Positions 9,292 through 17,112 of a stretch of 64,000 bases of DNA are shown here, in pieces. Source of the DNA: Parasedimentitalea huanghaiensis. Lineage in GTDB: Bacteria; Pseudomonadota; Alphaproteobacteria; Rhodobacterales; Rhodobacteraceae. Made by a program: the position numbers and the translations under genes. The number at the start of each line of letters is the position of its first letter. The stretch's first letter is position 1. The DNA lies in assembly GCF_009753675.1 (NCBI RefSeq), contig NZ_WQLV01000018.1, positions 34,968 through 98,967 of the forward strand, in the 5' to 3' direction. Below the pieces are notes generated by a model, which was not told where the DNA came from, searched no databases, and saw nothing but the letters and a program-made list of their open reading frames with translations.

Positions 9292-10172
9292 CGGGTCACA
9301 CCCCACCGGGGCCACAGGAAGAGGAAATCTGGCGATTTGTCCGGTCCCGGCAGGTGTTCACCCATGCCGAGGTCGCGGCGTTCTGCTCTGCCGCTGATTG
9401 GAAACGCACCAACTACCTGCGCAAATTGGCCCGCCTAAATCTGGTGACACTCTATCAGCGCAGGTGCAGGCTTTGCTATTATACGGCGCAAGATCCGGCC
9501 ACTTTGTCAGGTGAGGCATCCCAGATTGATAGCAGTGCTCAGGATGCACAGTGGCGCGCAGATACCCTGAACTGCAAGATATCAGCAGGCGCTGACATCG
9601 CGCAATCGGGGCAGCCCTGGACGCCGGAAACCGCCGAGGATCAAACGCTCTGGGATTTTGTGCGGGCCCAAATCCGGTTCACCCGAGATTATGTGCTGGC
9701 GCAGAAATTGGCCCCCGACAACAAGGTCACATTGTTCCTGCGCGCTTTGGAAAGCGCTGGCCTGTTGCACTCAGCTGGCTTTGAAAACGGCAGGCCGTAT
9801 TTTACCGCGCTCACCTCGGTGGAAATCATGCACAGTGCCAAGGACAAACGCCTGACCAAAGAAGGCCGGATCTGGACCGCCATGCGCGCCGCCAGCAAGT
9901 TCACTATTGAAGACCTGCTGATCACCTTTGCCGGGCTGGAAGAGGAGTTCTCGGAAAAGAGCATCCGCAGCTACTGCGCGACGTTGCAAAAGGCCGGGTA
10001 TTTGAAAGACACCCGCCGGGGCCGCGTCAAGGCGCAATCAGTTCGCTACCACCTGGTGCGCGACACCGGCCCCCTGCCCCCAACCGTCAAACGTGTTCCG
10101 GTCGTAACTGATCCCAACGAGGGCCGCGTTGTCTATGTCCAGGGAGAGGAAAACACATGGGCAACCTCGTGA
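9288..10172 (+). CDS. Prophage protein with three winged-helix-like repeats
   Basis: A 294-residue protein translationally coupled to B. Three segments of about 55 residues look alike: 12-66 (EEIWRFVRSRQVFTHAEVAA, then YLRKLARLNLV), 118-172 (DQTLWDFVRAQIRFTRDYVL, then FLRALESAGLL) and 191-256 (GRIWTAMRAASKFTIEDLL, then YCATLQKAGYL). Each has the pattern W-x2-R/V-F-T-x2-D/E-V/L, a helix, then L-x-x-L/A-x-x-x-G/N-L and a beta wing, as in winged-helix DNA-binding folds. It is therefore probably a tandem DNA-binding protein. A role in transposition or regulation is inference from its position. Confidence 0.75.
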   Translation: MTGHTPPGPQEEEIWRFVRSRQVFTHAEVAAFCSAADWKRTNYLRKLARLNLVTLYQRRCRLCYYTAQDPATLSGEASQIDSSAQDAQWRADTLNCKISAGADIAQSGQPWTPETAEDQTLWDFVRAQIRFTRDYVLAQKLAPDNKVTLFLRALESAGLLHSAGFENGRPYFTALTSVEIMHSAKDKRLTKEGRIWTAMRAASKFTIEDLLITFAGLEEEFSEKSIRSYCATLQKAGYLKDTRRGRVKAQSVRYHLVRDTGPLPPTVKRVPVVTDPNEGRVVYVQGEENTWATS

Positions 10173-10606
10173 TCAGCGACCGCGAAATCGTTGCGCAGGA
10201 TGCCTGGGGCGATGACGTGCCCGACTGGATCATGACCCTGGTCAAAGAGTGCGACGGCAGTTCACAAAACAAGGTTGCCACCCGGCTTGGCATCAGCGCC
10301 GCCGCCGTCAGCCAGGTTATTCGCAAGAGCTATCAGGGCAGTTATGACAACGTCGCCATGCGCGTGCGTGAGATCTACATCGGCGGCAATGTTGACTGCC
10401 CGGCCATCGGCGCGATCGCCTCGGAGATCTGCCTGCACTGGCGCGACGAGATCCGCCGGGGCACATCCACTGACCCCCAGCGCATTCTGATGACCCGGTT
10501 CTGCAGAAAGTGCCCCCGAAGCCAACCTGGAGCCGACATTTCCGCTCCTGAAGCATCGCCCGAAGCCAAACTTGTCTTCAAATCAAGGAGGGCATCCCGT
10601 GTCTAA
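10157..10606 (+). CDS. Small helix-turn-helix prophage regulator
   Basis: A 149-residue protein overlapping the previous gene by 16 bases. Residues about 38-60 (NKVATRLGISAAAVSQVIRK) form a clear helix-turn-helix. The C-terminal part holds Cys-Arg-Lys-Cys and a basic tail. It resembles small transcriptional regulators found after B in alphaproteobacterial Mu-like phages. Its end overlaps the GTG of the next gene. Target unknown. Confidence 0.75.
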   Translation: MGNLVISDREIVAQDAWGDDVPDWIMTLVKECDGSSQNKVATRLGISAAAVSQVIRKSYQGSYDNVAMRVREIYIGGNVDCPAIGAIASEICLHWRDEIRRGTSTDPQRILMTRFCRKCPRSQPGADISAPEASPEAKLVFKSRRASRV

Positions 10607-11102
10607 AAACAACCAAGATCAGCAAGAATTGCGGGACGTACTGGGCGCAAACCTCAGACGGCTGACCAAGGGTTTAAACGTTACCCAGCTTGCCCGTGAT
10701 CTGGATATTCACCGGACCCAGTTCAATCGTTACCTCCATGGCGAAAGTTACCCCGGTCCTGCATTGCTGGCACGGATTTGCGGGCATTTCAAAGTGGATG
10801 CCAATATCCTGATCCGCCCGATTGATGAGACGCCGGAAACCCCTGAACGCATGGCGCTGCGCCATGCCATCAACGAGGGGCGCTTTGATTGTGCAGGTGA
10901 TCTTCCGTTGACGCTAACCACCCTGCGCGCGTTTCGCTCAACGGAAACCGCCCGCTTCATTCTGGCCCAATGCGCTGGGGCCGTGAACGGCTGCGAGTTT
11001 GATCTCCTGGTCGAAGAGGCCGGGTTCTCGGACCTCCCACAAAACCCTGTCCTGATCCTTGAGGCCACACTTAAGCCAATCCTACACGAGGCAATACAAT
11101 GA
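10599..11102 (+). CDS. XRE-family regulator of the prophage, GTG start
   Basis: The best start is GTG at 10599 with AAGGAGG seven bases upstream; the open frame begins earlier at a TTG without such a site. The 167-residue protein has an HTH (about 18-75) containing LARDLDIHRTQFNRYLHGES. This domain is strikingly similar to the one in the gene at 40713-41510, sharing GANLR, RTQFNRYL, GES, and ARIC/DRIC followed by VDA. The C-terminal half (about 80-167) has no recognised family. It ends in an ATGA overlap with the DUF3164 gene. Confidence 0.8.
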   Translation: MSKNNQDQQELRDVLGANLRRLTKGLNVTQLARDLDIHRTQFNRYLHGESYPGPALLARICGHFKVDANILIRPIDETPETPERMALRHAINEGRFDCAGDLPLTLTTLRAFRSTETARFILAQCAGAVNGCEFDLLVEEAGFSDLPQNPVLILEATLKPILHEAIQ

Positions 11103-11763
11103 CCCCGCAGACACCCAGCAAATTCGAACCAGCGCCTATTCCCGACGGTCGCGTCAACGCCAACGGCAACACCTACATGACGGACACCAAAGGCGGGTTG
11201 GTGCCAATTGATCTGGTCAAGGCTCAAGACCAGCTCCAGGACGAAACCGTGCGCAAGATTGCAGGCTACTCGCTGGCCCTCAGCGGCCAGACCGCCCGTT
11301 TCAAAGAGCACGTCTATAACGATATCGGAGATTTTGAGGCCATCCTGGAACAGGAGTACGGGTCCACCATTGGCGGCGCACGTGGCAATAAAACCCTGAT
11401 GAGCTTTGACGGGTTGTTCAAAGTTCAGGTCTCGGTGGCTGATCAGTTCGACTTTGGCCCGAGTTGCAGATCGCCAAGGGCCTGCTGGATGAATGCTTGA
11501 ACGAGTGGTCCGCCGAAGCCCCGGTCGAGCTGCAAGCCATCGTCACCAACGCCTTCAACACCGACAAAGAGGGCCAGATTAATCGGGCCGAGATTTACAA
11601 GCTCCTGCAATTGGAGATCCAAGACGAACGCTGGCAGCGCGCCATGCAGGCCATTCGCGACGCCATGCGTGTGGTGGGAAAATCAACCTATGTGCGCTGC
11701 TACCAACGCCCAGCACCGGACGCCAAGTGGCAGCACATCACCATTGATCTGGCCAAAGCATAA
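11099..11763 (+). pseudogene. DUF3164-family gene split by a one-base frameshift
   Basis: Two frames together spell one DUF3164-like protein of about 220 residues. Frame one runs from 11099 and reads VQVSVADQFDFGP before going out of frame near 11460. Frame two continues directly with ELQIAKGLLDECLNEW and ends at 11763. Adding one G in the run GGCCCGAG at 11452-11462 restores a continuous protein. DUF3164 proteins are standard in Mu-like early regions between B and GemA; function unknown. This is either a true mutation or a base-call error; a programmed shift is unlikely, since no slippery heptamer is visible. Confidence 0.8.
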
Positions 11764-11776
11764 AGGAAGGTCTCCA

Positions 11777-12037
11777 ATGCCCATGTCTAAGCACGACTAC
11801 CGTGAGAAGCTGCGTCAAAATCTCAGCGCCTACGCCACCAGCCAGACTCGCGCCTCGATGACTCTGGGAGGTCGGCTGACAGTTCTCAGGCTACAGGCCA
11901 CTGTTGCTGGTCTGACCGATGATGATCTTGCAGACATTACCGCCGAGGAAACCGCTCGCGCGGATCGCCGATTAGCCCGGATCACGGAGCTCCATCCCGT
12001 TGGTCCAGTTGTGCAGGTCGAGGACATCCAGTCATGA
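11777..12037 (+). CDS. Small hypothetical early prophage protein
   Basis: An 86-residue polar protein from the ATG at 11777, preceded by AAGGAAGG; a second ATG is two codons later. It is mostly helical with many Arg and Thr residues (LTDDDLADITAEETARADRRL). The stop overlaps the gemA start (ATGA at 12034). No family recognised, but position and coupling support a real gene. Confidence 0.65.
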   Translation: MPMSKHDYREKLRQNLSAYATSQTRASMTLGGRLTVLRLQATVAGLTDDDLADITAEETARADRRLARITELHPVGPVVQVEDIQS

Positions 12038-12489
12038 CCCGCACCCTGCAACAGAAAATCCATGTCGGCTGCCGCCAGCTTGGCATGGACGCCGACGCCC
12101 GCCGCGCTCTGCAGCTCGCTGTAACCGGCAAACATTCCATGAAGGACATGGACCACGCCGAACTCTTGATGCTGATCAAACGGCTTAATAGCGACGGCTT
12201 TAAACCCTCTTCAAAGGGTCCCAAAAAACACAAAACCGCCTCACGCCCAGATTTGCGCCTGGTGCATGTGCTTTGGGCCAAGCTTGGCGAGGCTGGCGCG
12301 TTACGCGACCCCAGCCGTGCCGGGCTGAACAAGTTCATTCGCGCGCGGTTCGGCAACACTTGGAGCTCGGTCCCTGCTGACGTCGACATGCTGCGCCAAT
12401 GGCCCCAGATAGATGCTGTCATACAGGCGCTCAGAAGCTGGGGTGCGCGGGCTGACATCGACTTTGACTGGGCGGAGCATCGCAAGTGA
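12034..12489 (+). CDS. GemA-family regulatory protein (gp16, DUF1018)
   Basis: A 151-residue protein of the phage gp16/GemA family. The N-terminal part reads KIHVGCRQLGMDADARRALQ, then LKxL-type helices; the later part has the family hallmark LRLVHVLWAKLGEAGALRDP and FIRARFG. In Mu, GemA modulates host gene expression and DNA supercoiling. It overlaps its upstream gene by ATGA and the mor-like gene by GTGA, so three genes are coupled here. Family call is confident; the function is taken from Mu. Confidence 0.85.
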   Translation: MTRTLQQKIHVGCRQLGMDADARRALQLAVTGKHSMKDMDHAELLMLIKRLNSDGFKPSSKGPKKHKTASRPDLRLVHVLWAKLGEAGALRDPSRAGLNKFIRARFGNTWSSVPADVDMLRQWPQIDAVIQALRSWGARADIDFDWAEHRK

Positions 12490-12881
12490 GTGATGGCTTC
12501 AAGCCATATCTACCCGGCGTGTTGGCGCTGATCGCTGACGAAATCAGTGTCGACCTCGCCGTGTGCCTTGCCAAACAGCGCGGCGGTCGCGAGATCTATA
12601 TCGCCAAGGACCCTGCCCCCAGTTGCTCACTCTCGGAAATCGTCGGGCAAGCCAATGCCCAAAAGCTCTACAAGCTGCTCGGCAGTGGCAAGATGCTGGT
12701 GCCCGCCGGAAACATCAGCGGTCAAACCGGGCGCCGCCAGCGGATCGCCATGCTCTTGGATCAGGGCTTAAGCCATTCGATCATTGCCGCAGACGTCGAC
12801 GTTCACATCCGCACTGTGGAACGCGTGTCCGCAGAACTGCGGCGCCCGAAAGATCAGCGGCAATCCGATCTATTCCTGTAA
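12486..12881 (+). CDS. Mor-like middle transcription activator of the prophage
   Basis: A 131-residue protein, GTG start overlapping the GemA stop (GTGA). The middle part has the Mor dimer-strand motif GGREIYIAK, and the C-terminal HTH reads LDQGLSHSIIAADVDVHIRTVERV. Mu Mor activates the middle promoter that drives C. The gene is in the Mor position, directly after gemA. Similar proteins are encoded at 13276-13695 and 26981-27343. Confidence 0.85.
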   Translation: MSDGFKPYLPGVLALIADEISVDLAVCLAKQRGGREIYIAKDPAPSCSLSEIVGQANAQKLYKLLGSGKMLVPAGNISGQTGRRQRIAMLLDQGLSHSIIAADVDVHIRTVERVSAELRRPKDQRQSDLFL

Positions 12882-12926
12882 ATCCTGGTCGACCTAGCAG
12901 ATGATAGCGCCGGAAGATCTCCACCG

Positions 12927-12942
12927 TCTGCAGGCCTGCAGA
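12927..12942. promoter_or_regulatory. 16-bp perfect palindrome, candidate operator
   Basis: TCTGCAGGCCTGCAGA is a perfect palindrome 46 bases after the mor-like stop. Without a loop it is more likely a protein site than a terminator. Assignment is inference. Confidence 0.35.
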
Positions 12943-13241
12943 GAATTTCCTTCCGCCCGCACACTTCTTTTCCGTCCTAAGCAAGATAAAAGGCAACATT
13001 CTGCCTATTCAGCGCGTCTCACCCCAGCAAGCAAAGAACGGTAGGCCAGACCTGCTCTGAGGATCGCTGTTAAATACCACTTAAACGGGTCAGCGTCGCG
13101 CTTGAGATAAATTCCGCCCCGGAGTAGCGTTCAGGCGAAAAGTGGACTCAGCAGCCCCCATATCGGGCCCCAATGATCTCGCCAAACCTCCCGCAAATTT
13201 TGCCCAGCGCTTTTGGGCCTGATCCCGACACATGACGGGGC

Positions 13242-13263
13242 GGTACGTACCGACGAGTGTCGG
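13242..13263. promoter_or_regulatory. Twin palindromes upstream of the C-like activator gene
   Basis: GGTACGTACC (13242-13251) is a perfect palindrome and overlaps CCGAC-GAGT-GTCGG (13250-13263). They end 12 bases before the ATG at 13276, so they could be an operator at the promoter or leader of the second activator gene. Confidence 0.4.
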
Positions 13264-13275
13264 CATCAACATCCT

Positions 13276-13695
13276 ATGCTAGACACACACGCCCCCCCGA
13301 ACCTTTTGACCTGTGACGAAATGATCGATCTCGGAATGACAGTTCCTGAGATCCTGGAAGAGTTGGAAGACAGCCTTGGCCCAGACGCCGTCTGGAAACT
13401 GACAGGTCTCTTTGGCGGCACCGAAACCCACATCCCTCATCAACACAGCTTGGCGCGCTCAATCCTAACTGAGCAACTTGGTGATCAGATCACCCATTGG
13501 CTGTACGAGACCTATGGCCCAGGGCGGATCCAAATCCCGCTGGGGCCACATTCAAGCAGAGCCCGGAAAATGGCCGCGTTTCGAGCCGCGCTTCTCAGCC
13601 GCCAACCGCATCGCAAAATTGCTCGTTCCCTGGGCTGCCACGTGCGCACCGTTGAGCGCGCCAAACGCGAACTGGTCACCGCTGGGTTTCTTTAG
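13276..13695 (+). CDS. Mor/C-like late activator of the prophage
   Basis: A 139-residue protein with the same layout as the gene at 12486. It has an N-terminal helical dimer part ending in LFGGTETHIPH (compare GGREIYIAK) and a C-terminal HTH, ALLSRQPHRKIARSLGCHVRTVERAKREL. In Mu, C is a paralogue of Mor and switches on the late operons, and here too it follows the Mor-like gene after an intergenic gap. No late genes remain downstream, so its targets in this copy are missing. The ATG at 13276 was chosen; an upstream GTG would enter the palindromes. Confidence 0.75.
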   Translation: MLDTHAPPNLLTCDEMIDLGMTVPEILEELEDSLGPDAVWKLTGLFGGTETHIPHQHSLARSILTEQLGDQITHWLYETYGPGRIQIPLGPHSSRARKMAAFRAALLSRQPHRKIARSLGCHVRTVERAKRELVTAGFL

Positions 13696-13757
13696 AACGC
13701 TTGAGGTTTGCCCCAGACACAACCCCTCGCTGGCGCAACATGTAACGAACGGACCTT

Positions 13758-13793
13758 ACCGGCCGTTGGAGACAAACCCGTCTAACGGCCGGT
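13758..13793 (+). terminator. Strong hairpin after the prophage activator gene
   Basis: ACCGGCCGTT (13758-13767) pairs with AACGGCCGGT (13784-13793); inside, AGAC pairs with GTCT across a short bulge. It lies 63 bases after the stop of the C-like gene. There is no T-run after it, so termination is only likely, not certain. Confidence 0.5.
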
Positions 13794-13797
13794 TCCA

Positions 13798-14021
13798 GCT
13801 GATTGTGTTGAAAAACTCTATAATCAGCAATTAGAAAATTTTTGGCAGAAACGTATCTCTTACTAAAGTCAAATGAGATAGTTCCCAAGGCGCACAGAGT
13901 TTACCCAACAGCACCGGAGGCTAGTTTTGGCCGAACCCCTCTCCCAAATTTTGCACTTGTTCTGTATCGGTCAGAAATTTGCCGCCTATGCTCGAAATCG
14001 GAGTTTTTCAACACAATCAGC
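13798..14021. mobile_element. 224-bp element with perfect 21-bp terminal inverted repeats (MITE-like)
   Basis: GCTGATTGTGTTGAAAAACTC at 13798-13818 reappears as its exact reverse complement at 14001-14021. The TGTGTTGAAAAACTC end is reminiscent of insertion-sequence ends of the IS5/IS1182 type. The 182-bp interior is AT-richer than the surroundings and has no transposase. It could be a non-autonomous element or the internally deleted remnant of an IS. No target duplication was found by eye. Confidence 0.65.
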
Positions 14022-14310
14022 CCTTCTACGACATTCGCGCAGGGTGCAGCATGAGCAGCATGAGCAGCATATGGAGCACGAAGGGCGGTTGCTGGACATT
14101 CTCTGCCATTCGCCGGAATGGCAGCTTTGCCTAAGAACGAACCTTATAAAATCAAGTGAATGCCCCAAATTTGATATTTTTGGGATAAATATCAGCGGCC
14201 TGCTCCCAGCTAAGAGGAACCGCCAGCCGAGAGACGTTCTCAGTTGACGGTCTAGTTGCGTCACCTGAGTTCACTAGGTACGCAGGTAGAGAGGAGGCCC
14301 TCTCGCCTGA
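14022..14310. other. Intergenic region with a short tandem repeat
   Basis: Nothing gene-like is seen. At 14046-14070 the 9-base unit GAGCAGCAT is repeated in tandem about two and a half times. The region lies after the MITE-like element and after the stop of the next minus-strand gene. Confidence 0.4.
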
Positions 14311-14892
14311 CTACTCGGCTGCTTGAGGAGTTGGAGCAGTCCAAGTGTTAGGCACAAAAGCAACGTCCAAGTCTGTTTCAGCGATGTGGTTAGTATAGTT
14401 CGACAAAGTCTTGAGAGCTGTGCCGAGAATTACTTCCAGGATTGTTTGCCGCGTATAGCCAACCGCCAAAAACGATTCCATTTGCGTGTTGGACAGCCAG
14501 CCGCGGCTTTCATTAAGCGCAATGGTGAGTTGACGCAGAGCTTCTAGCTTGCTGTCCGTAATGGGAGTGTTGTTGCGGAGGGCAGTGATGACATCGTCCT
14601 TAACACCACCCATCTGAGAGAGTGTGGTATGAGCCGCCATGCAATATTCGCAACTGTTTAGGCGATTGTTGGTCATCAAAATGATCTGGCGTTCGGTTTC
14701 TGAAAGATCGGACTTGTCAAAAACACCCGAGAGAGTTGTGTAACCTTCTAGAATAGCCGGAGCCTCAGCCATTGTAGCATAGAGGTTAGGCACGAACCCA
14801 TAGGCCTTGAGTGAGTTCTGAAGAATTGGCTTGGCGGCCGCTGGGGCAGAGTCCAGTGTGTGTGTGTTAAACGTAGTCATGTTTTTATCCAT
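14311..14892 (-). CDS. Carboxymuconolactone decarboxylase/AhpD-like protein
   Basis: A 193-residue all-helical protein of the CMD/AhpD fold. The active-site motif is SCEYCMAAH, a C-x-x-C with a downstream His as in AhpD-type thiol peroxidase partners. The N-terminal part (LKAYGFVPNLYATMAEAPAI) matches CMD proteins of the same type. An ATG four codons later is an equally good start. It lies last in a minus-strand group with YHS, isochorismatase-like and small membrane proteins, next to an AraC regulator. A role in peroxide or reactive-compound detoxification is likely, the substrate unknown. Confidence 0.85.
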   Translation of the reverse strand: MDKNMTTFNTHTLDSAPAAAKPILQNSLKAYGFVPNLYATMAEAPAILEGYTTLSGVFDKSDLSETERQIILMTNNRLNSCEYCMAAHTTLSQMGGVKDDVITALRNNTPITDSKLEALRQLTIALNESRGWLSNTQMESFLAVGYTRQTILEVILGTALKTLSNYTNHIAETDLDVAFVPNTWTAPTPQAAE

Positions 14893-15018
14893 TTCTAGGG
14901 GGAGTACTGCGCACTAGGTGGCAATGAAATGCAGAGCTTTACGTCTAGCTATGAGACGGAATTGGGCTGCAGCGACCTTCTAAACGTGAGAGCCGCCGCA
15001 GGAATTTCTACCGATGAT

Positions 15019-15504
15019 TTAGAGATCACCCACCGGTGAATGCACGATTTCGGGCCACTTTGCGTATGCGCCTTGGATCACTGCGTCTTTATCTTCCAGG
15101 TATTTCTGAAAGATCGCGGCATTGACGAAGAGATACAGTTTCCCGTCAACAATGTCGGCGTAGCGAACATCACCGTCGAGTTTTTTGCCAACGAATATAC
15201 CAAAGGCACAAAAGCCGCCAAACTGGGGAAGAAAGTTCTCTGGATCGACATTAAAACCTTGCTGAGCTTCGGCTGAGCTAAAGTAGTAGTCCACGCCTTC
15301 ATGGCTGGATGTATTTGTGGCGTCGCCTGAAACGGGAGCGTCAGCTTGGAACATCGAGACGGGATCAACGCCGTGCATCCCAAGTGGATTTCCGCTGAGA
15401 CTGAGCCCGTTTGAAACGTTGTATTCATCCGCAGCAAAAACTGGGGAAGCCAGAGCAAGCGTTACCGCGATGGCAGTGGCGTGAAGAAACGAAGTATTGG
15501 TCAT
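15019..15504 (-). CDS. Exported YHS-domain protein
   Basis: A 161-residue protein with a Sec-type signal peptide (residues 1-24, ending VFAADEY). The mature part matches periplasmic YHS-domain proteins: GLSLSGNPLGMHGVDPVSMF at the start, YYFSSAEAQQGF in the middle, then FLPQFGGFCAFGIFVGKK with the Cys of the domain. Such domains are linked to metal binding. Function here is unknown. Confidence 0.85.
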   Translation of the reverse strand: MTNTSFLHATAIAVTLALASPVFAADEYNVSNGLSLSGNPLGMHGVDPVSMFQADAPVSGDATNTSSHEGVDYYFSSAEAQQGFNVDPENFLPQFGGFCAFGIFVGKKLDGDVRYADIVDGKLYLFVNAAIFQKYLEDKDAVIQGAYAKWPEIVHSPVGDL

Positions 15505-15636
15505 AGTTTTCTCTTTTCATTGGGAGTTAAGGGCACGGCAATGCAAAACCACTGCTGGCAACAACGACATCGCCGTGCGGAGAGTATGTTTGTGATTTTT
15601 GAGAAGGTTTCTTTTGGCTAAAAGAAAAGCCCTTCG

Positions 15637-16503
15637 TCAGGCGGACTTTCCGATCTGATCAACAGCGTCATCCGTCCACCAAACGCCGTTGGCGACCATG
15701 CGGAAGTTGATCAGCGCAGCGAGGTATCCGTCGCCTTCGGGCACCTTCGCACCGGCCGTAGCATCACGCACCACGGCAACTTCGTACCCCAGTTCAAGCA
15801 GGTCATAGAGGTGAGCCTGCGTGCAGAGGTTCGCAGACATACCGGCAAGGATCACCTTATCGATCCCACGTTTGCGCATCTGAAGGTTCAAGTCATTTTG
15901 GGCCGGGCTGTAGACCTTGTGCGGCGAACAGACGATGGTTTCGCCATCCTCGATGTACTTCTTGTATTGCGGCATCCAGTCAGCGCCAGATCCTTCGAAG
16001 TTATCGACGTTGAGCGGCCCCAGACGATCAAACATACCGATAGAATGCATGGTTGCTTCCAGAGTGCCCTCGAAGTTCCACTTGTGATCGTGGGGGTAGT
16101 AGTAGTGGGGGGAGATGAAAACTGGCATGCCCGCAGCTTTTGCTGCAACAAACAAACGCTCAATGTTGTCCACGGTTCCTTGTTCGGTCACGCTTTCGCC
16201 AACCACACCCCAGGTCACACCATCCTCGGACAAAAAGTCGATTTGAGGATCTGTAACAACCAACGCAGTCCGGCCGGGATCGATGTCCATGTCGATCTGT
16301 GGCAAACCGGGGTTCTTAGGGTCCGCATAATAGGCGCGGGCCTCGTCGGTGGCAGCGATTGCGGTCCCGCCTGTGATGGCTGCAGCGCCTGCAGCAGCCG
16401 CACCGGCTGCCCGCGTCATCAGCCGACGGCGCGCCATGTCGACGCGCTCGGGCGTAACATCGCAGCCGCAACCGCTCTCGTGGTGATGATCATGGTCATT
16501 CAT
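15637..16503 (-). CDS. Tat-exported isochorismatase-family hydrolase with His/Cys-rich N-terminus
   Basis: A 288-residue protein. It begins NDHDHHHESGCGCD, an unusual metal-binding-like head, then a twin-arginine-like signal (ARRRLMTRAAG plus an Ala-rich hydrophobic stretch, about 24-50). The cysteine-hydrolase core has Asp in TDPQIDFL, and the nucleophile Cys in MSANLCTQ. Relatives hydrolyse amides or nicotinamide-like compounds; the substrate is not readable. AAGGAAC upstream supports the ATG. It is part of the minus-strand group 14311-16940. Confidence 0.85.
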   Translation of the reverse strand: MNDHDHHHESGCGCDVTPERVDMARRRLMTRAAGAAAAGAAAITGGTAIAATDEARAYYADPKNPGLPQIDMDIDPGRTALVVTDPQIDFLSEDGVTWGVVGESVTEQGTVDNIERLFVAAKAAGMPVFISPHYYYPHDHKWNFEGTLEATMHSIGMFDRLGPLNVDNFEGSGADWMPQYKKYIEDGETIVCSPHKVYSPAQNDLNLQMRKRGIDKVILAGMSANLCTQAHLYDLLELGYEVAVVRDATAGAKVPEGDGYLAALINFRMVANGVWWTDDAVDQIGKSA

Positions 16504-16712
16504 AATATAGTTCCTTCGCTTGAGTGGTGGCAGTATGTTATTGGTGTCTTACTGCCGGGATGATGAGGTAAGGTCCCTTGGACCAGGCATGCCCCTGCCA
16601 GCCCGCCTGCGCCGTGCGCATCAGAAGTGTCGTAAGCGGTGGTTGGGGACATGTGCCGCGCCTTTGAGACAAAGGCCTGATTAGAGCCGAAGTTCGTTGG
16701 AGCAGTGCGTGG

Positions 16713-16940
16713 TTACGTCATGAGGGCCAAAGCCGTGCTGGCGCCGGTGGGGGTAAACGCTCTGCCTGGCATGAAGATCAGCAGTGATAGTGCGCCGACG
16801 GCCAGTGCAGCAACGACGGCAGCAATCAGCATGCCAGTCATTCCGGTTATGTCGAACAGTCCCGTTTTGGGGGTCGTCCAAGGAGCAACACCGTCACAAT
16901 TTGTAGACGTTACTCTGGTTGTTGTGCTGTCCTTACTCAT
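16713..16940 (-). CDS. Small single-span membrane protein
   Basis: A 75-residue protein with one hydrophobic segment (about 35-57, MLIAAVVAALAVGALSLLIF) after a polar Thr-rich head. AAAGG lies eight bases before its ATG. It is oriented like the isochorismatase-like gene downstream and lies after the AraC gene end. No family recognised; an overlapping frame on the plus strand is also open, so existence is probable, not certain. Confidence 0.5.
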   Translation of the reverse strand: MSKDSTTTRVTSTNCDGVAPWTTPKTGLFDITGMTGMLIAAVVAALAVGALSLLIFMPGRAFTPTGASTALALMT

Positions 16941-17112
16941 GGTGAACGCCTTTCTCTTTGGGGGAGAGGTTATAGCGGCGCGATAGATTATCTTTCGCTG
17001 CCGGTTCTCTCCGTTGTTCCATGAGAAGACACTACGCCGGGTGCGAAGGGCTGGTATTGGCCGATCCTGCCACGAACTTAACCAAACCTGCCATAGACAG
17101 ACATTGTACAGA

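Larger units (their letters stand above)
12882..13275. other. Region between the two activator genes
   Basis: About 390 bases without a credible gene. It holds a 16-bp palindrome at 12927-12942 and two adjacent palindromes at 13242-13263 just before the next gene. In Mu this interval would carry the Mor-activated middle promoter. No typical -10 element stands out. Confidence 0.45.
3486..13695 (+). mobile_element. Mu-like transposable prophage, early region only
   Basis: Gene order matches the left part of Mu-like phages: leftward repressor, rightward Ner/Cro-like gene, small early genes, transposase A, ATPase B, HTH proteins, DUF3164, GemA, then Mor and a second Mor/C-type activator. Mu-like phages continue with lysis, terminase, portal, head and tail genes. 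None is seen here: after 13695 there is a strong hairpin, a 224-bp inverted-repeat element and unrelated metabolic genes. One early gene is frameshifted. The left end should lie between about 3306 and 3486, but no end sequence or target duplication could be fixed by eye. Boundaries are therefore gene-based. Confidence 0.85.

Noticed and set aside
14046..14070. Short GAGCAGCAT tandem repeat as a CRISPR-like array
   Set aside because: The unit is only nine bases and has no spacers; no cas genes are present.
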